Positions 26,859 through 35,231 of a stretch of DNA of 64,000 nucleotides are shown here, piece after piece. The first letter of the stretch is position 1. Every line of letters starts with the position of its first letter. Made by a program: the position numbers and the translations under genes. The stretch comes from Candidatus Colwellia aromaticivorans (GTDB lineage: Bacteria > Pseudomonadota > Gammaproteobacteria > Enterobacterales > Alteromonadaceae). Below the pieces are notes generated by a model. The model made no database searches. It was not told where the DNA came from and was given only the letters and a program-made list of their open reading frames with translations. The stretch lies in NCBI RefSeq assembly GCF_003333305.1, contig NZ_QOLD01000013.1:59424-123423 (forward strand). The letters are read 5' to 3'.

Positions 26859-27068
26859 TTGCTATTTAAAATTGTTATTGTCGCTATGCTCGCTTTCATG
26901 GTTTACAACTTATTCCGTGCTCTCCTGCTAATGAATAAAAATGACCCAAACAAACCATCTATGAGTAAATATATTGGTCGAAGATTAATGCTCTCCGTCG
27001 CCATTGTCGTATTACTACTTATCGGCTTATTAACTGGATTAATCACCCCTAACCCACAACCTTATTAA
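26859..27068 (+). CDS. DUF2909 twin-helix small membrane protein
   Basis: 69 residues with a TTG start at 26859 after a GGGAG ribosome-binding site. Two helices (LFKIVIVAMLAFMVYNLFRA and RLMLSVAIVVLLLIGLLTG) flank a basic loop (YIGRR). It matches the DUF2909 family usually found on the opposite strand between oxidase structural and assembly genes in Gammaproteobacteria, exactly its place here. Function unknown; a link to oxidase assembly is context only. Confidence 0.78.
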   Translation: MLFKIVIVAMLAFMVYNLFRALLLMNKNDPNKPSMSKYIGRRLMLSVAIVVLLLIGLLTGLITPNPQPY

Positions 27069-27127
27069 TACTTTATTCTTTTCTCTGAAAAATATCTGTA
27101 ACTTTCGATTTATCTTCTTTTTCTTTG

Positions 27128-27236
27128 TGATAGTTCAATGCCAAGATAAACGCGTTAGAACAAAGCGAAGGCACGGAGTTGACGCTAGTCAATGAGTACC
27201 TTCAATGCCGTTATTACGTGTTTACCAACGCATTTA
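27128..27236. repeat. Imperfect palindromic element after ctaE
   Basis: Arms TTCAATGCCAAGATAAACG and GTGTTTACCAACGCATTTA are imperfectly inverted. The inner hairpin runs GAAGGCACGGAGTTGAC, GCTA, GTCAATGAGTACCTTC. The pattern ends in a GCCGTTATTAC segment like the AACGnnGTTATT of family B cores. It may also serve as the shared 3' end of ctaE and DUF2909. Confidence 0.5.
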
Positions 27237-27239
27237 GCA

Positions 27240-28124
27240 TCACATTATGTAGACGAAGACAAATAGCATAACCCATACAACATCTACAAAATGCCAATAC
27301 CAACTGGCCGCTTGAAATGCAAAATGACTATCAGGAGTGAAATGCCCTTTTAATATCCTAAAAAACATCACAATTAACATAATGCAACCCAGTGTTACAT
27401 GCATACCATGAAAACCTGTCAGCATATAAAAGGTATTGCCATAAATACCACTGGTTAAATACAGTTGCATCTCATCAGAATAACCATGAGAATATTCTAG
27501 CACTTGGAAAAATAAGAAAGCTAAACCTAAGATGATAGTTACCCCTAACCAAGCTTTTAATTGCGGGCGTTTATTTTTTTCTAACGCCACATGAGCAAAA
27601 TGAGCGGTTATCGATGACGTTAATAATAAAACGGTATTAATTAAGGGTAATCCAAACCAACCCATACCGGTAGTTTCTGTGCCGTCAGGTGTTTTCAATA
27701 AAGGCCAGCTGGCAGTAAACTCAGGCCATAAAACAGCCCCCGTTTCAATATTATTACCTGCACCACCTAACCAAGGTACGGCGAACGTACGGGCATATAG
27801 CAGTGCACCAAAAAACGCGGCAAAAAACATAACTTCTGAAAAAATAAACCAACTCATTCCTTGTCGAAAGGAATGATCCATTTGATGACTGTATTTCCCT
27901 GTCATTGATTCATTAATCACATTATTAAACCAACCAACTAGCATATAAATAACTAAAGCAATACCTGCTAACAATAAATAACCGCCGTAACCATTAGCTT
28001 CATTTTTAAGGTCGGTAACATAATTAGCCGCACCAAAAGCAATCATAAATAATGCCACTGCGCCAACTATTGGCCAGTGACTTTGTGCTGGTACATAATA
28101 ACTTTCATATTCTTTTGTAGTCAT
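27240..28124 (-). CDS. ctaE: Cytochrome c oxidase subunit III
   Basis: 294 residues, seven membrane helices. FRQGMSWFIFSEVMFFAAFF is the conserved heart with the key Glu, and LTGFHGMHVTLGCIML and SWYWHFVDVVWVMLFV are the family signatures. Subunit III stabilises proton uptake of the aa3-type oxidase in the inner membrane. It is the last gene of coxB-ctaD-ctaG-ctaE. Confidence 0.95.
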   Translation of the reverse strand: MTTKEYESYYVPAQSHWPIVGAVALFMIAFGAANYVTDLKNEANGYGGYLLLAGIALVIYMLVGWFNNVINESMTGKYSHQMDHSFRQGMSWFIFSEVMFFAAFFGALLYARTFAVPWLGGAGNNIETGAVLWPEFTASWPLLKTPDGTETTGMGWFGLPLINTVLLLTSSITAHFAHVALEKNKRPQLKAWLGVTIILGLAFLFFQVLEYSHGYSDEMQLYLTSGIYGNTFYMLTGFHGMHVTLGCIMLIVMFFRILKGHFTPDSHFAFQAASWYWHFVDVVWVMLFVFVYIM

Positions 28125-28179
28125 TTTTGTTCCCTTATCTTTTCTCTTATCTTAAATAAGAATTTTTATATTTACGCTT

Positions 28180-28737
28180 CTATGAATCCACTTTTGAGCT
28201 AATGTCGTATAACGTATAAGACAACGTTAGCGTATTGATTTCACTCGGCAAATCAATATCAACATAAAACTGCAAGCCCATCTCTACTTCTTCACCCGCT
28301 TGTAACGGCTGTTGCGTAAAACAAAAACACTCGATTTTTTGAAAATAACCTGCTGCTAATCCTGGCGAAACTGAAGGTACAGCTTGTCCAACGATATCGC
28401 GTTTCGATTTATTTTTAGCATAAAAGTTAACAAATTTCACTTCACCGGGGTGAACCAGTATTTCATTGATTATCGGCTCAAATTTCCAAGGTATCCCTTT
28501 AGCCATCCGAGTAATAAATTGTATTTTTACTGTGCGTGAAGTATCAATACCCTCATTTTCATACGCTACACCAACATCGTTGGTTTTACCGTTCAAACCG
28601 GTAATATCACAAAACACATCGTATAAAGGCACAAGCGCAAAGCCAAAACCAAACATTGCAAACACGACCAACACTAGCTTTTTAATAACTTTACCGTTGT
28701 TTGGCTTATCCGTTTTTTGCTCTGTGCCTTCACCCAT
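28180..28737 (-). CDS. ctaG: Cytochrome c oxidase assembly protein CtaG/Cox11
   Basis: 185 residues: one membrane helix (LVLVVFAMFGFGFALVPLYD) and a periplasmic immunoglobulin-like domain. FQKIECFCFTQQPLQAGEE carries the CxC copper motif that delivers CuB to subunit I, and YDVFCDITGLNGKT is the second signature. The start lies 2 bases from the ctaD stop. Confidence 0.95.
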   Translation of the reverse strand: MGEGTEQKTDKPNNGKVIKKLVLVVFAMFGFGFALVPLYDVFCDITGLNGKTNDVGVAYENEGIDTSRTVKIQFITRMAKGIPWKFEPIINEILVHPGEVKFVNFYAKNKSKRDIVGQAVPSVSPGLAAGYFQKIECFCFTQQPLQAGEEVEMGLQFYVDIDLPSEINTLTLSYTLYDISSKVDS

Positions 28738-28739
28738 TT

Positions 28740-30341
28740 CTAGTCAACCTTTGGTGGCGTACTAAAGGTGTGATATGGCGCAGGGCTTGCCACTGTCCAT
28801 TCCAAACCTTCTGCGCCATCCCATGGTTTAGCTGGTGCTTTCTTACCACCCTTAATACATTTGATCACAACAGCTAAGAAAATCAACTGTGATAAGCCAA
28901 AAGCAAAACCACCAATACTGACCCACTTATTAAAATCAGCAAACTGTAATGCATAATCTGGAATACGGCGAGGCATACCAGCTAACCCTAAGAAATGCAT
29001 AGGGAAAAACAATAAATTGACCGAAATTAACGAACACCAGAAATGCCATTTAGCTAAAGATTCGTTATACATGTGCCCAGTCCATTTTGGTAGCCAAAAA
29101 TAAGCTCCAGCATAAATTGAGAACAACGAACCTGTTACGAGTACATAATGAAAATGGGCAACAACAAAGTACGTATCATGATATTGAAAATCTGCCGGAG
29201 TCAATGCCAACATCAAACCAGAGAACCCACCAATAGTGAACAAAATAACAAAGGCGATAGAAAATAACATCGGCGTTTCAAAGGTCAGAGAGCCGCGCCA
29301 CATAGTCGCAACCCAGTTAAATACTTTAACCCCGGTTGGTACAGCAATTAACATGGTGCAATACATGAAGAATAATTCACCAAATAACGGCATACCCGTA
29401 GTAAACATATGGTGCGCCCAAACAATAAATGACAACAACGCAATAGACGATGTTGCATAAACCATTGAACTATAACCGAATAGTTTCTTACGTGAAAAAG
29501 CTGGAATAATGGTTGAAACAATACCAAAAGCAGGCAAAATCATGATGTACACTTCAGGGTGGCCAAAGAACCAAAAAATATGCTGAAACATTACTGGGTC
29601 GCCACCGCCTGCTGCATCAAAGAAACTGGTGCCAAAATAGGTATCCGTTAACAGCATTGTCACTACACCCGCTAACACGGGCATTACGGCAATGAGCAAA
29701 TAAGCGGTGATAAAAAATGTCCAAACAAATAGCGGCATTTTCATGTAGGTCATACCCGGAGCACGTAAATTCATAATGGTTACAACGATATTAATTGCCC
29801 CCATAATTGAAGATATGCCCATAATATGAACAGCAAATACAAAAAAGGCAGTACTACCATTTGAATAGGTGGTTGATAATGGGGCGTAAAATGTCCAACC
29901 AAAGTTAGGAGCACCACTTTCCATAAAAAATGAGCCAAGTAAAATAGCGAAAGCAAAAGGTAGAATCCAAAAGCTCCAGTTATTCATACGTGGTAACGCC
30001 ATGTCTGGCGCACCTATCATCATAGGCAGCATCCAGTTAGCAAATCCTGTAAAAGCGGGCATAATCGCGCCAAACACCATGATCAAACCATGCACTGTCG
30101 TTAACTGATTAAAAAAGTCAGGTTCTACAATTTGTAAACCAGGCTGGAATAACTCAGCGCGGATCACCATTGCAAGAGCACCGCCGGTTAGTAGCATAAT
30201 GAATGCAAACCATAGATATAATGTGCCAATATCTTTGTGATTTGTAGTGTATAACCAACGCTTTATTCCAGTCATTTTATGGTCGTGATGATCATCATTA
30301 TGCGCATCATCAAGCGATTCATTTATTGTTTCTGTTGTCAT
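28740..30341 (-). CDS. ctaD: Cytochrome c oxidase subunit I (aa3 type)
   Basis: 533 residues, twelve membrane helices. WFFGHPEVYIMILPAFG has the CuB His and the cross-linked Tyr; WAHHMFTTGMP supplies the His pair; HDTYFVVAHFHYVL carries the heme a3 and heme a ligands; QLTTVHGLIMVFGA the other heme a His. PAFTGFANWMLPMMIGAPDM is a K/D-pathway region typical of A-type oxidases. It is the catalytic core that reduces oxygen and pumps protons. The short His/Asp-rich N-terminus (NDDHHDHK) is notable but of unknown role. Confidence 0.97.
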   Translation of the reverse strand: MTTETINESLDDAHNDDHHDHKMTGIKRWLYTTNHKDIGTLYLWFAFIMLLTGGALAMVIRAELFQPGLQIVEPDFFNQLTTVHGLIMVFGAIMPAFTGFANWMLPMMIGAPDMALPRMNNWSFWILPFAFAILLGSFFMESGAPNFGWTFYAPLSTTYSNGSTAFFVFAVHIMGISSIMGAINIVVTIMNLRAPGMTYMKMPLFVWTFFITAYLLIAVMPVLAGVVTMLLTDTYFGTSFFDAAGGGDPVMFQHIFWFFGHPEVYIMILPAFGIVSTIIPAFSRKKLFGYSSMVYATSSIALLSFIVWAHHMFTTGMPLFGELFFMYCTMLIAVPTGVKVFNWVATMWRGSLTFETPMLFSIAFVILFTIGGFSGLMLALTPADFQYHDTYFVVAHFHYVLVTGSLFSIYAGAYFWLPKWTGHMYNESLAKWHFWCSLISVNLLFFPMHFLGLAGMPRRIPDYALQFADFNKWVSIGGFAFGLSQLIFLAVVIKCIKGGKKAPAKPWDGAEGLEWTVASPAPYHTFSTPPKVD

Positions 30342-30344
30342 GTT

Positions 30345-31514
30345 TTACTCCTCGCTTGCCGCTTTAACATCTGAACTTTGCACTAGATCACCAGTATCAT
30401 TACCCCAAGCATTTCGCTCATAAGTAACCACTGCAGCTATTTGTTTCAAACTAAGTTGCTTACCATAACCTTGCATACCCGTACCTGCGCGACCATTGAA
30501 GACTACATTAATGTGGTCGACCACTGAGCCTGTTGTGGCAATTGGGCTAGCTTTAAGCGCAGGAAACGCTGGCGGTAATCCTACACCTGTGGGTTGATGG
30601 CATGCTGCACAATAAGCCATGTAAGTAGTTTCACCTAGCTGCATTAACTTGTCTTTGCCCATAGAAGCACTTAAAGACGCTTTTTCTGCATCTGCTGTTT
30701 TAGCCGTCAATTCATGCTGCTCTTTTAACCAAGCGTCATAATCTTCCACTGATTTAACTTCAACAACAATGGGCATAAAACCATGATCTTTACCACAAAG
30801 CTCAGCACACTGACCTCGATAAGTTCCAGGTAAATCAACATTAGTCCAAGCTTCATTAATGAAGCCTGGATTAGCATCTTGCTTAACGGCAAAGGCAGGA
30901 ACCCACCACGAATGGATAACGTCATCAGAGGTAATTAAAAAACGGACTTTCTTATTAGCGGGGATAACTAAGGGTTTATCTACTTCAAGTAAATAATCTT
31001 CGCCCTTCTGGGCGCCGTTACCGTCAAAACTACCATTTTGATTTTCATACTCTTCTCGTGGCGTTGACAGCACGGAATAATATTCAATATTTTCATCAAA
31101 ATATTTATAATGCCACTTCCACTGTGAACCAGTGATTTGAATAGTAACATCTGAATTGTCATTATTTTCCATGTTAATCAATGTGCTAGTTGCCGGAACG
31201 GCCATAGCAATAAGAATAACAATAGGAATTGCAGTCCAAAGTATCTCTACTTTAGTGCTCTCATGAAAGTCAGCAGCTTTCGCGCCTTTAGATTTTCGAT
31301 GAAAAATCATAGACCAAAACATAGCACCAAACACAACCACACCAATAGCAGTACAAATATAGAGTGATAGCATATGTAAGTCATATACCTCTCTACTAAC
31401 TGCTGTTACCCCTTTAGTTAGATTTAACTGTGTATCTGCCCATGCTGAACTAGAAAGCATAGCTCCTAAAAACAGCCAAGCCCTCACCAACCAATTTTGG
31501 TTACCTCTACTCAC
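30345..31514 (-). CDS. coxB: Cytochrome c oxidase subunit II with fused cytochrome c domain (caa3 type)
   Basis: 389 residues: a signal peptide ending at AWA near 26, two membrane helices, then the CuA domain with CAELCGKDHGFMPIVV (Cys-Cys-His-Met ligands). From about residue 295 a cytochrome c domain follows: YCAACHQPTGVGLPPAFPAL gives CxxCH, and GTGMQGYGKQLS the distal Met. The fused heme makes this a caa3-type enzyme taking electrons directly at subunit II. It is the promoter-proximal gene of the structural operon. An FNR-like site lies 228 bases upstream. Confidence 0.95.
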   Translation of the reverse strand: MSRGNQNWLVRAWLFLGAMLSSSAWADTQLNLTKGVTAVSREVYDLHMLSLYICTAIGVVVFGAMFWSMIFHRKSKGAKAADFHESTKVEILWTAIPIVILIAMAVPATSTLINMENNDNSDVTIQITGSQWKWHYKYFDENIEYYSVLSTPREEYENQNGSFDGNGAQKGEDYLLEVDKPLVIPANKKVRFLITSDDVIHSWWVPAFAVKQDANPGFINEAWTNVDLPGTYRGQCAELCGKDHGFMPIVVEVKSVEDYDAWLKEQHELTAKTADAEKASLSASMGKDKLMQLGETTYMAYCAACHQPTGVGLPPAFPALKASPIATTGSVVDHINVVFNGRAGTGMQGYGKQLSLKQIAAVVTYERNAWGNDTGDLVQSSDVKAASEE

Positions 31515-31741
31515 TCAACCTCTCCCCTATTTATTAAAAATAGAAAACAGAAATGCTGTAATGCTCATTACAACTAATTAAACTGAATATCTATTAATTT
31601 AGTTATTATTGTTTTATTAAATTTACCGACGTGAAATGGCACACCTTAACTTGCGAGGCAGATATCGAGCACACTAACGCCTTTTTTATTATTGTATTCT
31701 GTTATTTTTTGTTAGGTTTCAGATCTAGAATCACTCAAAAT

Positions 31742-31755
31742 TTGATCTAGGTCAA
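31742..31755. promoter_or_regulatory. FNR/EtrA-type binding site upstream of coxB
   Basis: TTGATCTAGGTCAA differs by one base from the FNR consensus TTGAT-N4-ATCAA. Its position upstream of the oxygen-respiration operon suits oxygen-dependent control. Activation or repression cannot be told without the transcription start. Confidence 0.6.
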
Positions 31756-31913
31756 ACAATTTTTCAACTGCAAATAAATAAATATCAATAATTTCAATAG
31801 AGTAACAACTCTAAGATAAGGCACAGGCTCAAGCAGTACAGGCTTTAGTGGTATATGCGAGGAATATTTTCATCATTCAGAAAATAAATATTTTGAAATG
31901 TTTAAGTAATTTA

Positions 31914-31938
31914 TTTGTATCAATTATTTTGATACAAA
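31914..31938. promoter_or_regulatory. Perfect palindrome of unknown regulator, coxB-lexA gap
   Basis: TTTGTATCAA and TTGATACAAA form perfect 10-bp arms around TTATT. No U-run follows, so it resembles an operator more than a terminator. It lies about 400 bases upstream of coxB and 165 beyond the lexA stop. I cannot match it to a known regulator. Confidence 0.5.
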
Positions 31939-32013
31939 CTAATAAAGGGCAGATAGGGGTTATTGAAATATAAAAAATAACTTTTTAACAGAACAGCTTT
32001 TAAAAAATGTAAA

Positions 32014-32080
32014 CGAGTACCATATTTCGATACTCATTCTATGTATTTACAAATGATTAACTCATAATTCGTAAATACAT
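32014..32080 (-). terminator. Paired hairpins after lexA
   Basis: On the minus strand the lexA stop is followed at once by ATGTATTTAC ... GTAAATACAT (perfect 10-bp arms, 20-nt loop). Next comes GAGTATC ... GGTACTC, then GTTTACATTTTTT. The second hairpin plus T-run is the likelier terminator; the first may protect the mRNA end. Confidence 0.55.
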
Positions 32081-32081
32081 A

Positions 32082-32714
32082 CTACATCCAGTTACCATTA
32101 CGAATAACACCAACTGCAAGACCTTCAATGTTAAATTCTTGGCAAGTTAAATCAACTATAATCGGCTCAAAATCTTCATTTTCAGCCTGTAAATAAACGA
32201 CATTTCCTTCTCGCTTGAAGCGCTTAACCGTAACATCATTTTCCACACGGGCAACAATAACTTGCCCATTTTGTACATCAGTCGTTTGATGCACAGCAAG
32301 TATATCACCATCTAGAATGCCAATATCTTTCATGCTTTCGCCATCTACTCGTAATAAGTAATCTGCCGCAGGATGAAATAAGCTGCCATCCATCTTATAG
32401 TGATCTTCAACATGTTCTTGGGCTAAAATTGGCTCTCCTGCAGCAACACGGCCTATTAAAGGTAAGCCTTCTTCTTCAAGAAACTGTTCAGCTAAACGAA
32501 TACCACGAGATGTGCCAGGTAGCATTTCTATATAGCCTTTTTTAGCTAACGCTTTTAAGTGTTCTTCTGCCGCATTAGCTGATTTAAAACCAAAAAATCT
32601 AGCAATTTCCGCACGAGTTGGCGGCATTCCAGTATCGCTAATGGTCTCTTTAATAAGATCAAATATTTGTTGTTGTCTATTAGTTAACGGTTTGAGTTCG
32701 TGAATAGCAACCAT
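32082..32714 (-). CDS. lexA: SOS repressor LexA
   Basis: 210 residues. [20 protein letters not shown] and [20 protein letters not shown] form the DNA-binding winged helix. GRVAAGEP holds the Ala-Gly self-cleavage bond, [12 protein letters not shown] the catalytic Ser and VKRFKREG the Lys. LexA represses DNA-repair genes until RecA filaments trigger cleavage. Two SOS boxes directly upstream show autoregulation. Confidence 0.97.
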   Translation of the reverse strand: MVAIHELKPLTNRQQQIFDLIKETISDTGMPPTRAEIARFFGFKSANAAEEHLKALAKKGYIEMLPGTSRGIRLAEQFLEEEGLPLIGRVAAGEPILAQEHVEDHYKMDGSLFHPAADYLLRVDGESMKDIGILDGDILAVHQTTDVQNGQVIVARVENDVTVKRFKREGNVVYLQAENEDFEPIIVDLTCQEFNIEGLAVGVIRNGNWM

Positions 32715-32724
32715 GAAGGACTTC

Positions 32725-32740
32725 CTGTATATATTGACAG
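32725..32740 (-). promoter_or_regulatory. SOS (LexA) box 1
   Basis: CTGTATATATTGACAG matches CTGT-N8-ACAG exactly, 11 bases upstream of the lexA start codon. Confidence 0.92.
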
Positions 32741-32745
32741 TTATA

Positions 32746-32761
32746 CTGGTAGTATATACAG
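32746..32761 (-). promoter_or_regulatory. SOS (LexA) box 2
   Basis: CTGGTAGTATATACAG matches the SOS consensus with one change (CTGG for CTGT), 21 bp from box 1 centre to centre, as in the double operator of E. coli lexA. Confidence 0.85.
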
Positions 32762-32781
32762 GATTTTTGTAAAATCAATGC

Positions 32782-32916
32782 TTAGTTTGGCTTATAACGA
32801 GATGTATTGTTCTTTGAATTAAGTTTTAGGCGCCAATCATTTCTAGTGTGTTCTTTTAAAGCACCATAAATTTCACATGGTTCTGTAGGTGCTAATTTGG
32901 GTTGCAGTGATATCAT
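32782..32916 (-). CDS. Possible 44-residue small protein upstream of lexA
   Basis: The ATG at 32916 opens a 44-codon frame (MISLQPKLAPTEPCEIYGAL, then KEHTRNDWRLKLNSKNNTS) ending at 32782, just before the SOS boxes of lexA. The frame stays open upstream as far as the dctM stop codon, so a longer product from a non-ATG start is possible. AGAGG lies only two bases before the ATG, which is tight for a ribosome-binding site. Composition looks protein-like. No family recognised; it could be chance. Confidence 0.33.
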   Translation of the reverse strand: MISLQPKLAPTEPCEIYGALKEHTRNDWRLKLNSKNNTSRYKPN

Positions 32917-32948
32917 TGCCTCTTTTCTATTAAATAGAATAGAGGCAA
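32916..32948. terminator. Strong hairpin between dctM and the lexA region
   Basis: TTGCCTCTTTTCTATT faces AATAGAATAGAGGCAA with a single mismatch and almost no loop. It lies 38 bases beyond dctM. No U-run follows on the minus strand, so it is a 3'-end hairpin rather than a textbook terminator. It also overlaps the start of the possible 44-residue frame. Confidence 0.5.
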
Positions 32949-32985
32949 CCGAGATTTTTATTACATCACAAGCCTCACCCCTGCC

Positions 32986-34266
32986 CTAAGAGAATATCAA
33001 GTATTCAGGAAATAGTAGCACTAAGACTAATACGGCTATTTGTATAAGAATAAACGGTATGACCCCTTTATAAATAGTGGTGGTTTTAAACGATTTTGGT
33101 GCAACCCCTTTTAAGTAAAATAAACTAAAACCAAAGGGTGGTGTTAAGAAGGAGGTTTGTAAGTTCATTGAAATTAAGATAGCAAACCAAACCAAATCAA
33201 TATTAAGTGCAATAGCGACTGGTGTTAATATCGGCACCACTAAGAAAGCGATTTCAATAAAATCAATAAAGAAGCCCAAAATAAGAATCGCTATCATCGC
33301 TAAGGCGATAAAGGTCCACTTGTCTCCCGGTAATTCCATAAAGAATTCTTCAATTAAATATTCGCTGCCTGAGTAACTAAAAACCATCGCAAATGCAGTT
33401 GCGCCAATTAATACGGCAAAGACCATCGAGGTAACTTTTACCGTTTCTTTTGACACTTCATGCATTTTAGCAAATGAAAATCCACCATAGAAAATGGATA
33501 AAATAACAGCACCAACAGCGCCAATAGCAGAGGATTCAGTTGGTGTGGCAATACCGGTAAATATTGAACCAAGCACCGCGAGAATAAGTGTCAATGGTGG
33601 CACTATATCTTTTAGCGCCTGCACTAATAATTCGCGTTTACTCTCATTAACTATCATAGGAGGACAAAAATCTGGTCTTATTTTCCCTAAAATCACTATG
33701 TATAGAGCATAAGAAACAATCAGCAACATTCCGGGAATTATTGCCGCTCTAAATAAATCACCAACAGGTACTCCCATTACATCACCCAAAATAATGAGAA
33801 TAATAGAAGGTGGAATAATTTGCCCTAACGTACCAGACGCACAAATAACACCTGCTGCGGTCGGTTGATGATAGTTATTTTTCAACATCACAGGTAAGGA
33901 AATAACTCCCATAGCGACAACACTAGCGCCAACAACACCAGTAGAAGCAGCTAACAAGGCGCCAACAACAATAGTCGAAATAGCAACACCACCTGGCATA
34001 CCACCAAATAGCTTCGCGGCAGATTCCAATAAACGTTCTGCTAAACCTGTTTTTTGTAAAACTATGCCCATAAATATAAACATAGGAACGGCCATTAAGA
34101 TGGTGTTTTCCATAATGCTCATAATGCGATATGGCATGAATTCGAATAGTTCAACACCTAAGGTTAACGCACCAACAATTAATGAGATACCGGCAAAAGT
34201 AAAGGCAACGGAATAGCCTAAAAATAGACAAACTAGCGCAATGGCAAAAAGAATCAATCCAGTCAT
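32986..34266 (-). CDS. dctM: TRAP transporter large permease subunit (DctM)
   Basis: 426 residues with about twelve membrane helices. GQIIPPSIILIILGDVMGVP and LQTSFLTPPFGFSLFYLKG are DctM-family signatures, ATSGVVGASVVAMGV-like repeats line the transport core. TRAP permeases use the sodium gradient to take up organic acids captured by a periplasmic binding protein. Its start overlaps the dctQ stop by one base (TAATG). Confidence 0.92.
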   Translation of the reverse strand: MTGLILFAIALVCLFLGYSVAFTFAGISLIVGALTLGVELFEFMPYRIMSIMENTILMAVPMFIFMGIVLQKTGLAERLLESAAKLFGGMPGGVAISTIVVGALLAASTGVVGASVVAMGVISLPVMLKNNYHQPTAAGVICASGTLGQIIPPSIILIILGDVMGVPVGDLFRAAIIPGMLLIVSYALYIVILGKIRPDFCPPMIVNESKRELLVQALKDIVPPLTLILAVLGSIFTGIATPTESSAIGAVGAVILSIFYGGFSFAKMHEVSKETVKVTSMVFAVLIGATAFAMVFSYSGSEYLIEEFFMELPGDKWTFIALAMIAILILGFFIDFIEIAFLVVPILTPVAIALNIDLVWFAILISMNLQTSFLTPPFGFSLFYLKGVAPKSFKTTTIYKGVIPFILIQIAVLVLVLLFPEYLIFS

Positions 34267-34799
34267 TAGTGCTCTCCTTCATGCTTCGTTGTATTACTAC
34301 TATCATTGTTAGTTAGTATTTGAATTTGGCTAAGCACCACATGAATAATGGCTAAAACTAGAAAAAGTGAAGATAAGGGGATAACCGAGCGTACTATCCA
34401 ACGATGCGGTAAACCACCAGGGTCTCCACTGCCCTCGCCCATAGTGTAAGCATCTAATGTATAATCAATACTGTAATAAAAGATTAATAACGTGATAGGT
34501 AGAGCAAAAATGATTGAACCAAAAATATTAATGAAAGCTTTTTTACGTTTGGTCATGGCATCATAAAATATATCTACGCGTACATGTGCATCTTCTTTTA
34601 GCGTATAAGCAATACCAAACATAAACATGGCAGCAAATAAGTGCCACTCTAGCTCTTGCATGCCAATGCTTACATCATTAAAGAAGTAGCGCATAATTAC
34701 ATCATAAAAAACATTCAGTATCATTAACACCATTAACAAACTACAAAAATTACCAAGCATGTCGATAAATTTGCCAATTATTTTTAAACTAGTTTTCAT
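34266..34799 (-). CDS. dctQ: TRAP transporter small permease subunit (DctQ)
   Basis: 177 residues, four membrane helices. MQELEWHLFAAMFMFGIAYT and LKEDAHVRVDIFYD are the DctQ signature. It pairs with the adjacent DctM to form the membrane part of the transporter. A terminator-like hairpin and a family A element separate it from dctP, so dctQM expression is expected to be lower than dctP. Confidence 0.92.
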   Translation of the reverse strand: MKTSLKIIGKFIDMLGNFCSLLMVLMILNVFYDVIMRYFFNDVSIGMQELEWHLFAAMFMFGIAYTLKEDAHVRVDIFYDAMTKRKKAFINIFGSIIFALPITLLIFYYSIDYTLDAYTMGEGSGDPGGLPHRWIVRSVIPLSSLFLVLAIIHVVLSQIQILTNNDSSNTTKHEGEH

Positions 34800-34860
34800 T
34801 TTTTTTCCCGCAACATTTTTCTGTCATTTATCTATTATAACAACGATTCATTTAAAGCAT

Positions 34861-34907
34861 AAAAAAAGCAGCTACCACACTATCAATAAATAATGGCAGC
34901 TGCTTTT
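34861..34907 (-). terminator. Intra-operon terminator/attenuator between dctP and dctQM
   Basis: On the minus strand AAAAGCAGCTGCC pairs with GGTAGCTGCTTTT (one mismatch) and is followed by a run of T. It lies after dctP and its family A element and 62 bases before dctQ. Partial read-through would yield more binding protein than permease. Confidence 0.72.
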
Positions 34908-34915
34908 ACACATAG

Positions 34916-35228
34916 ATACCCATATAACCTCAAGATGCAGGTTCAGCTAGAATTAGAAACGCCTTTATGCAATACATTGATTAAAGAGAATGGTTGTTCA
35001 GGAGAATAAGCTCCTGCATTCTCTAATAAGCTACATCCATGTAGCGTCCTTGTCGAAATCAATAACGTAGCATAAAGCGTTTCTAAACTAGCCCTACGGG
35101 GATATCTGAGCAAATCATGCTCTTCGTTACATCTCTTTTTAAGGGAACGACCATTAATAAAAAGATGTGTCTTGATCATGAACCGCTCTGGCATCCTGAA
35201 ACTCGATTTTTGAAGTATTATGGGTATA
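34916..35228. repeat. Family A palindromic element, copy 4, carrying module M1
   Basis: Nearly co-linear with copy 3 (11833-12099) but with 48 extra bases at 35000-35047 between GGTTGTTC and CCTTGTCGAAATC. The insert starts AGGAGAATAAGCTCC and ends CTACATCCATGTAGCGT. The element lies 3 bases after the dctP stop, inside the TRAP operon. Confidence 0.87.
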
Positions 35229-35231
35229 AAA

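Noticed and set aside
27240..31514. Quinol oxidase (cyo-type) instead of cytochrome c oxidase
   Set aside because: Subunit II keeps the CuA Cys-Cys-His-Met ligands and carries a CxxCH cytochrome domain, and heme A synthase is encoded nearby, so it is a caa3-type cytochrome c oxidase.
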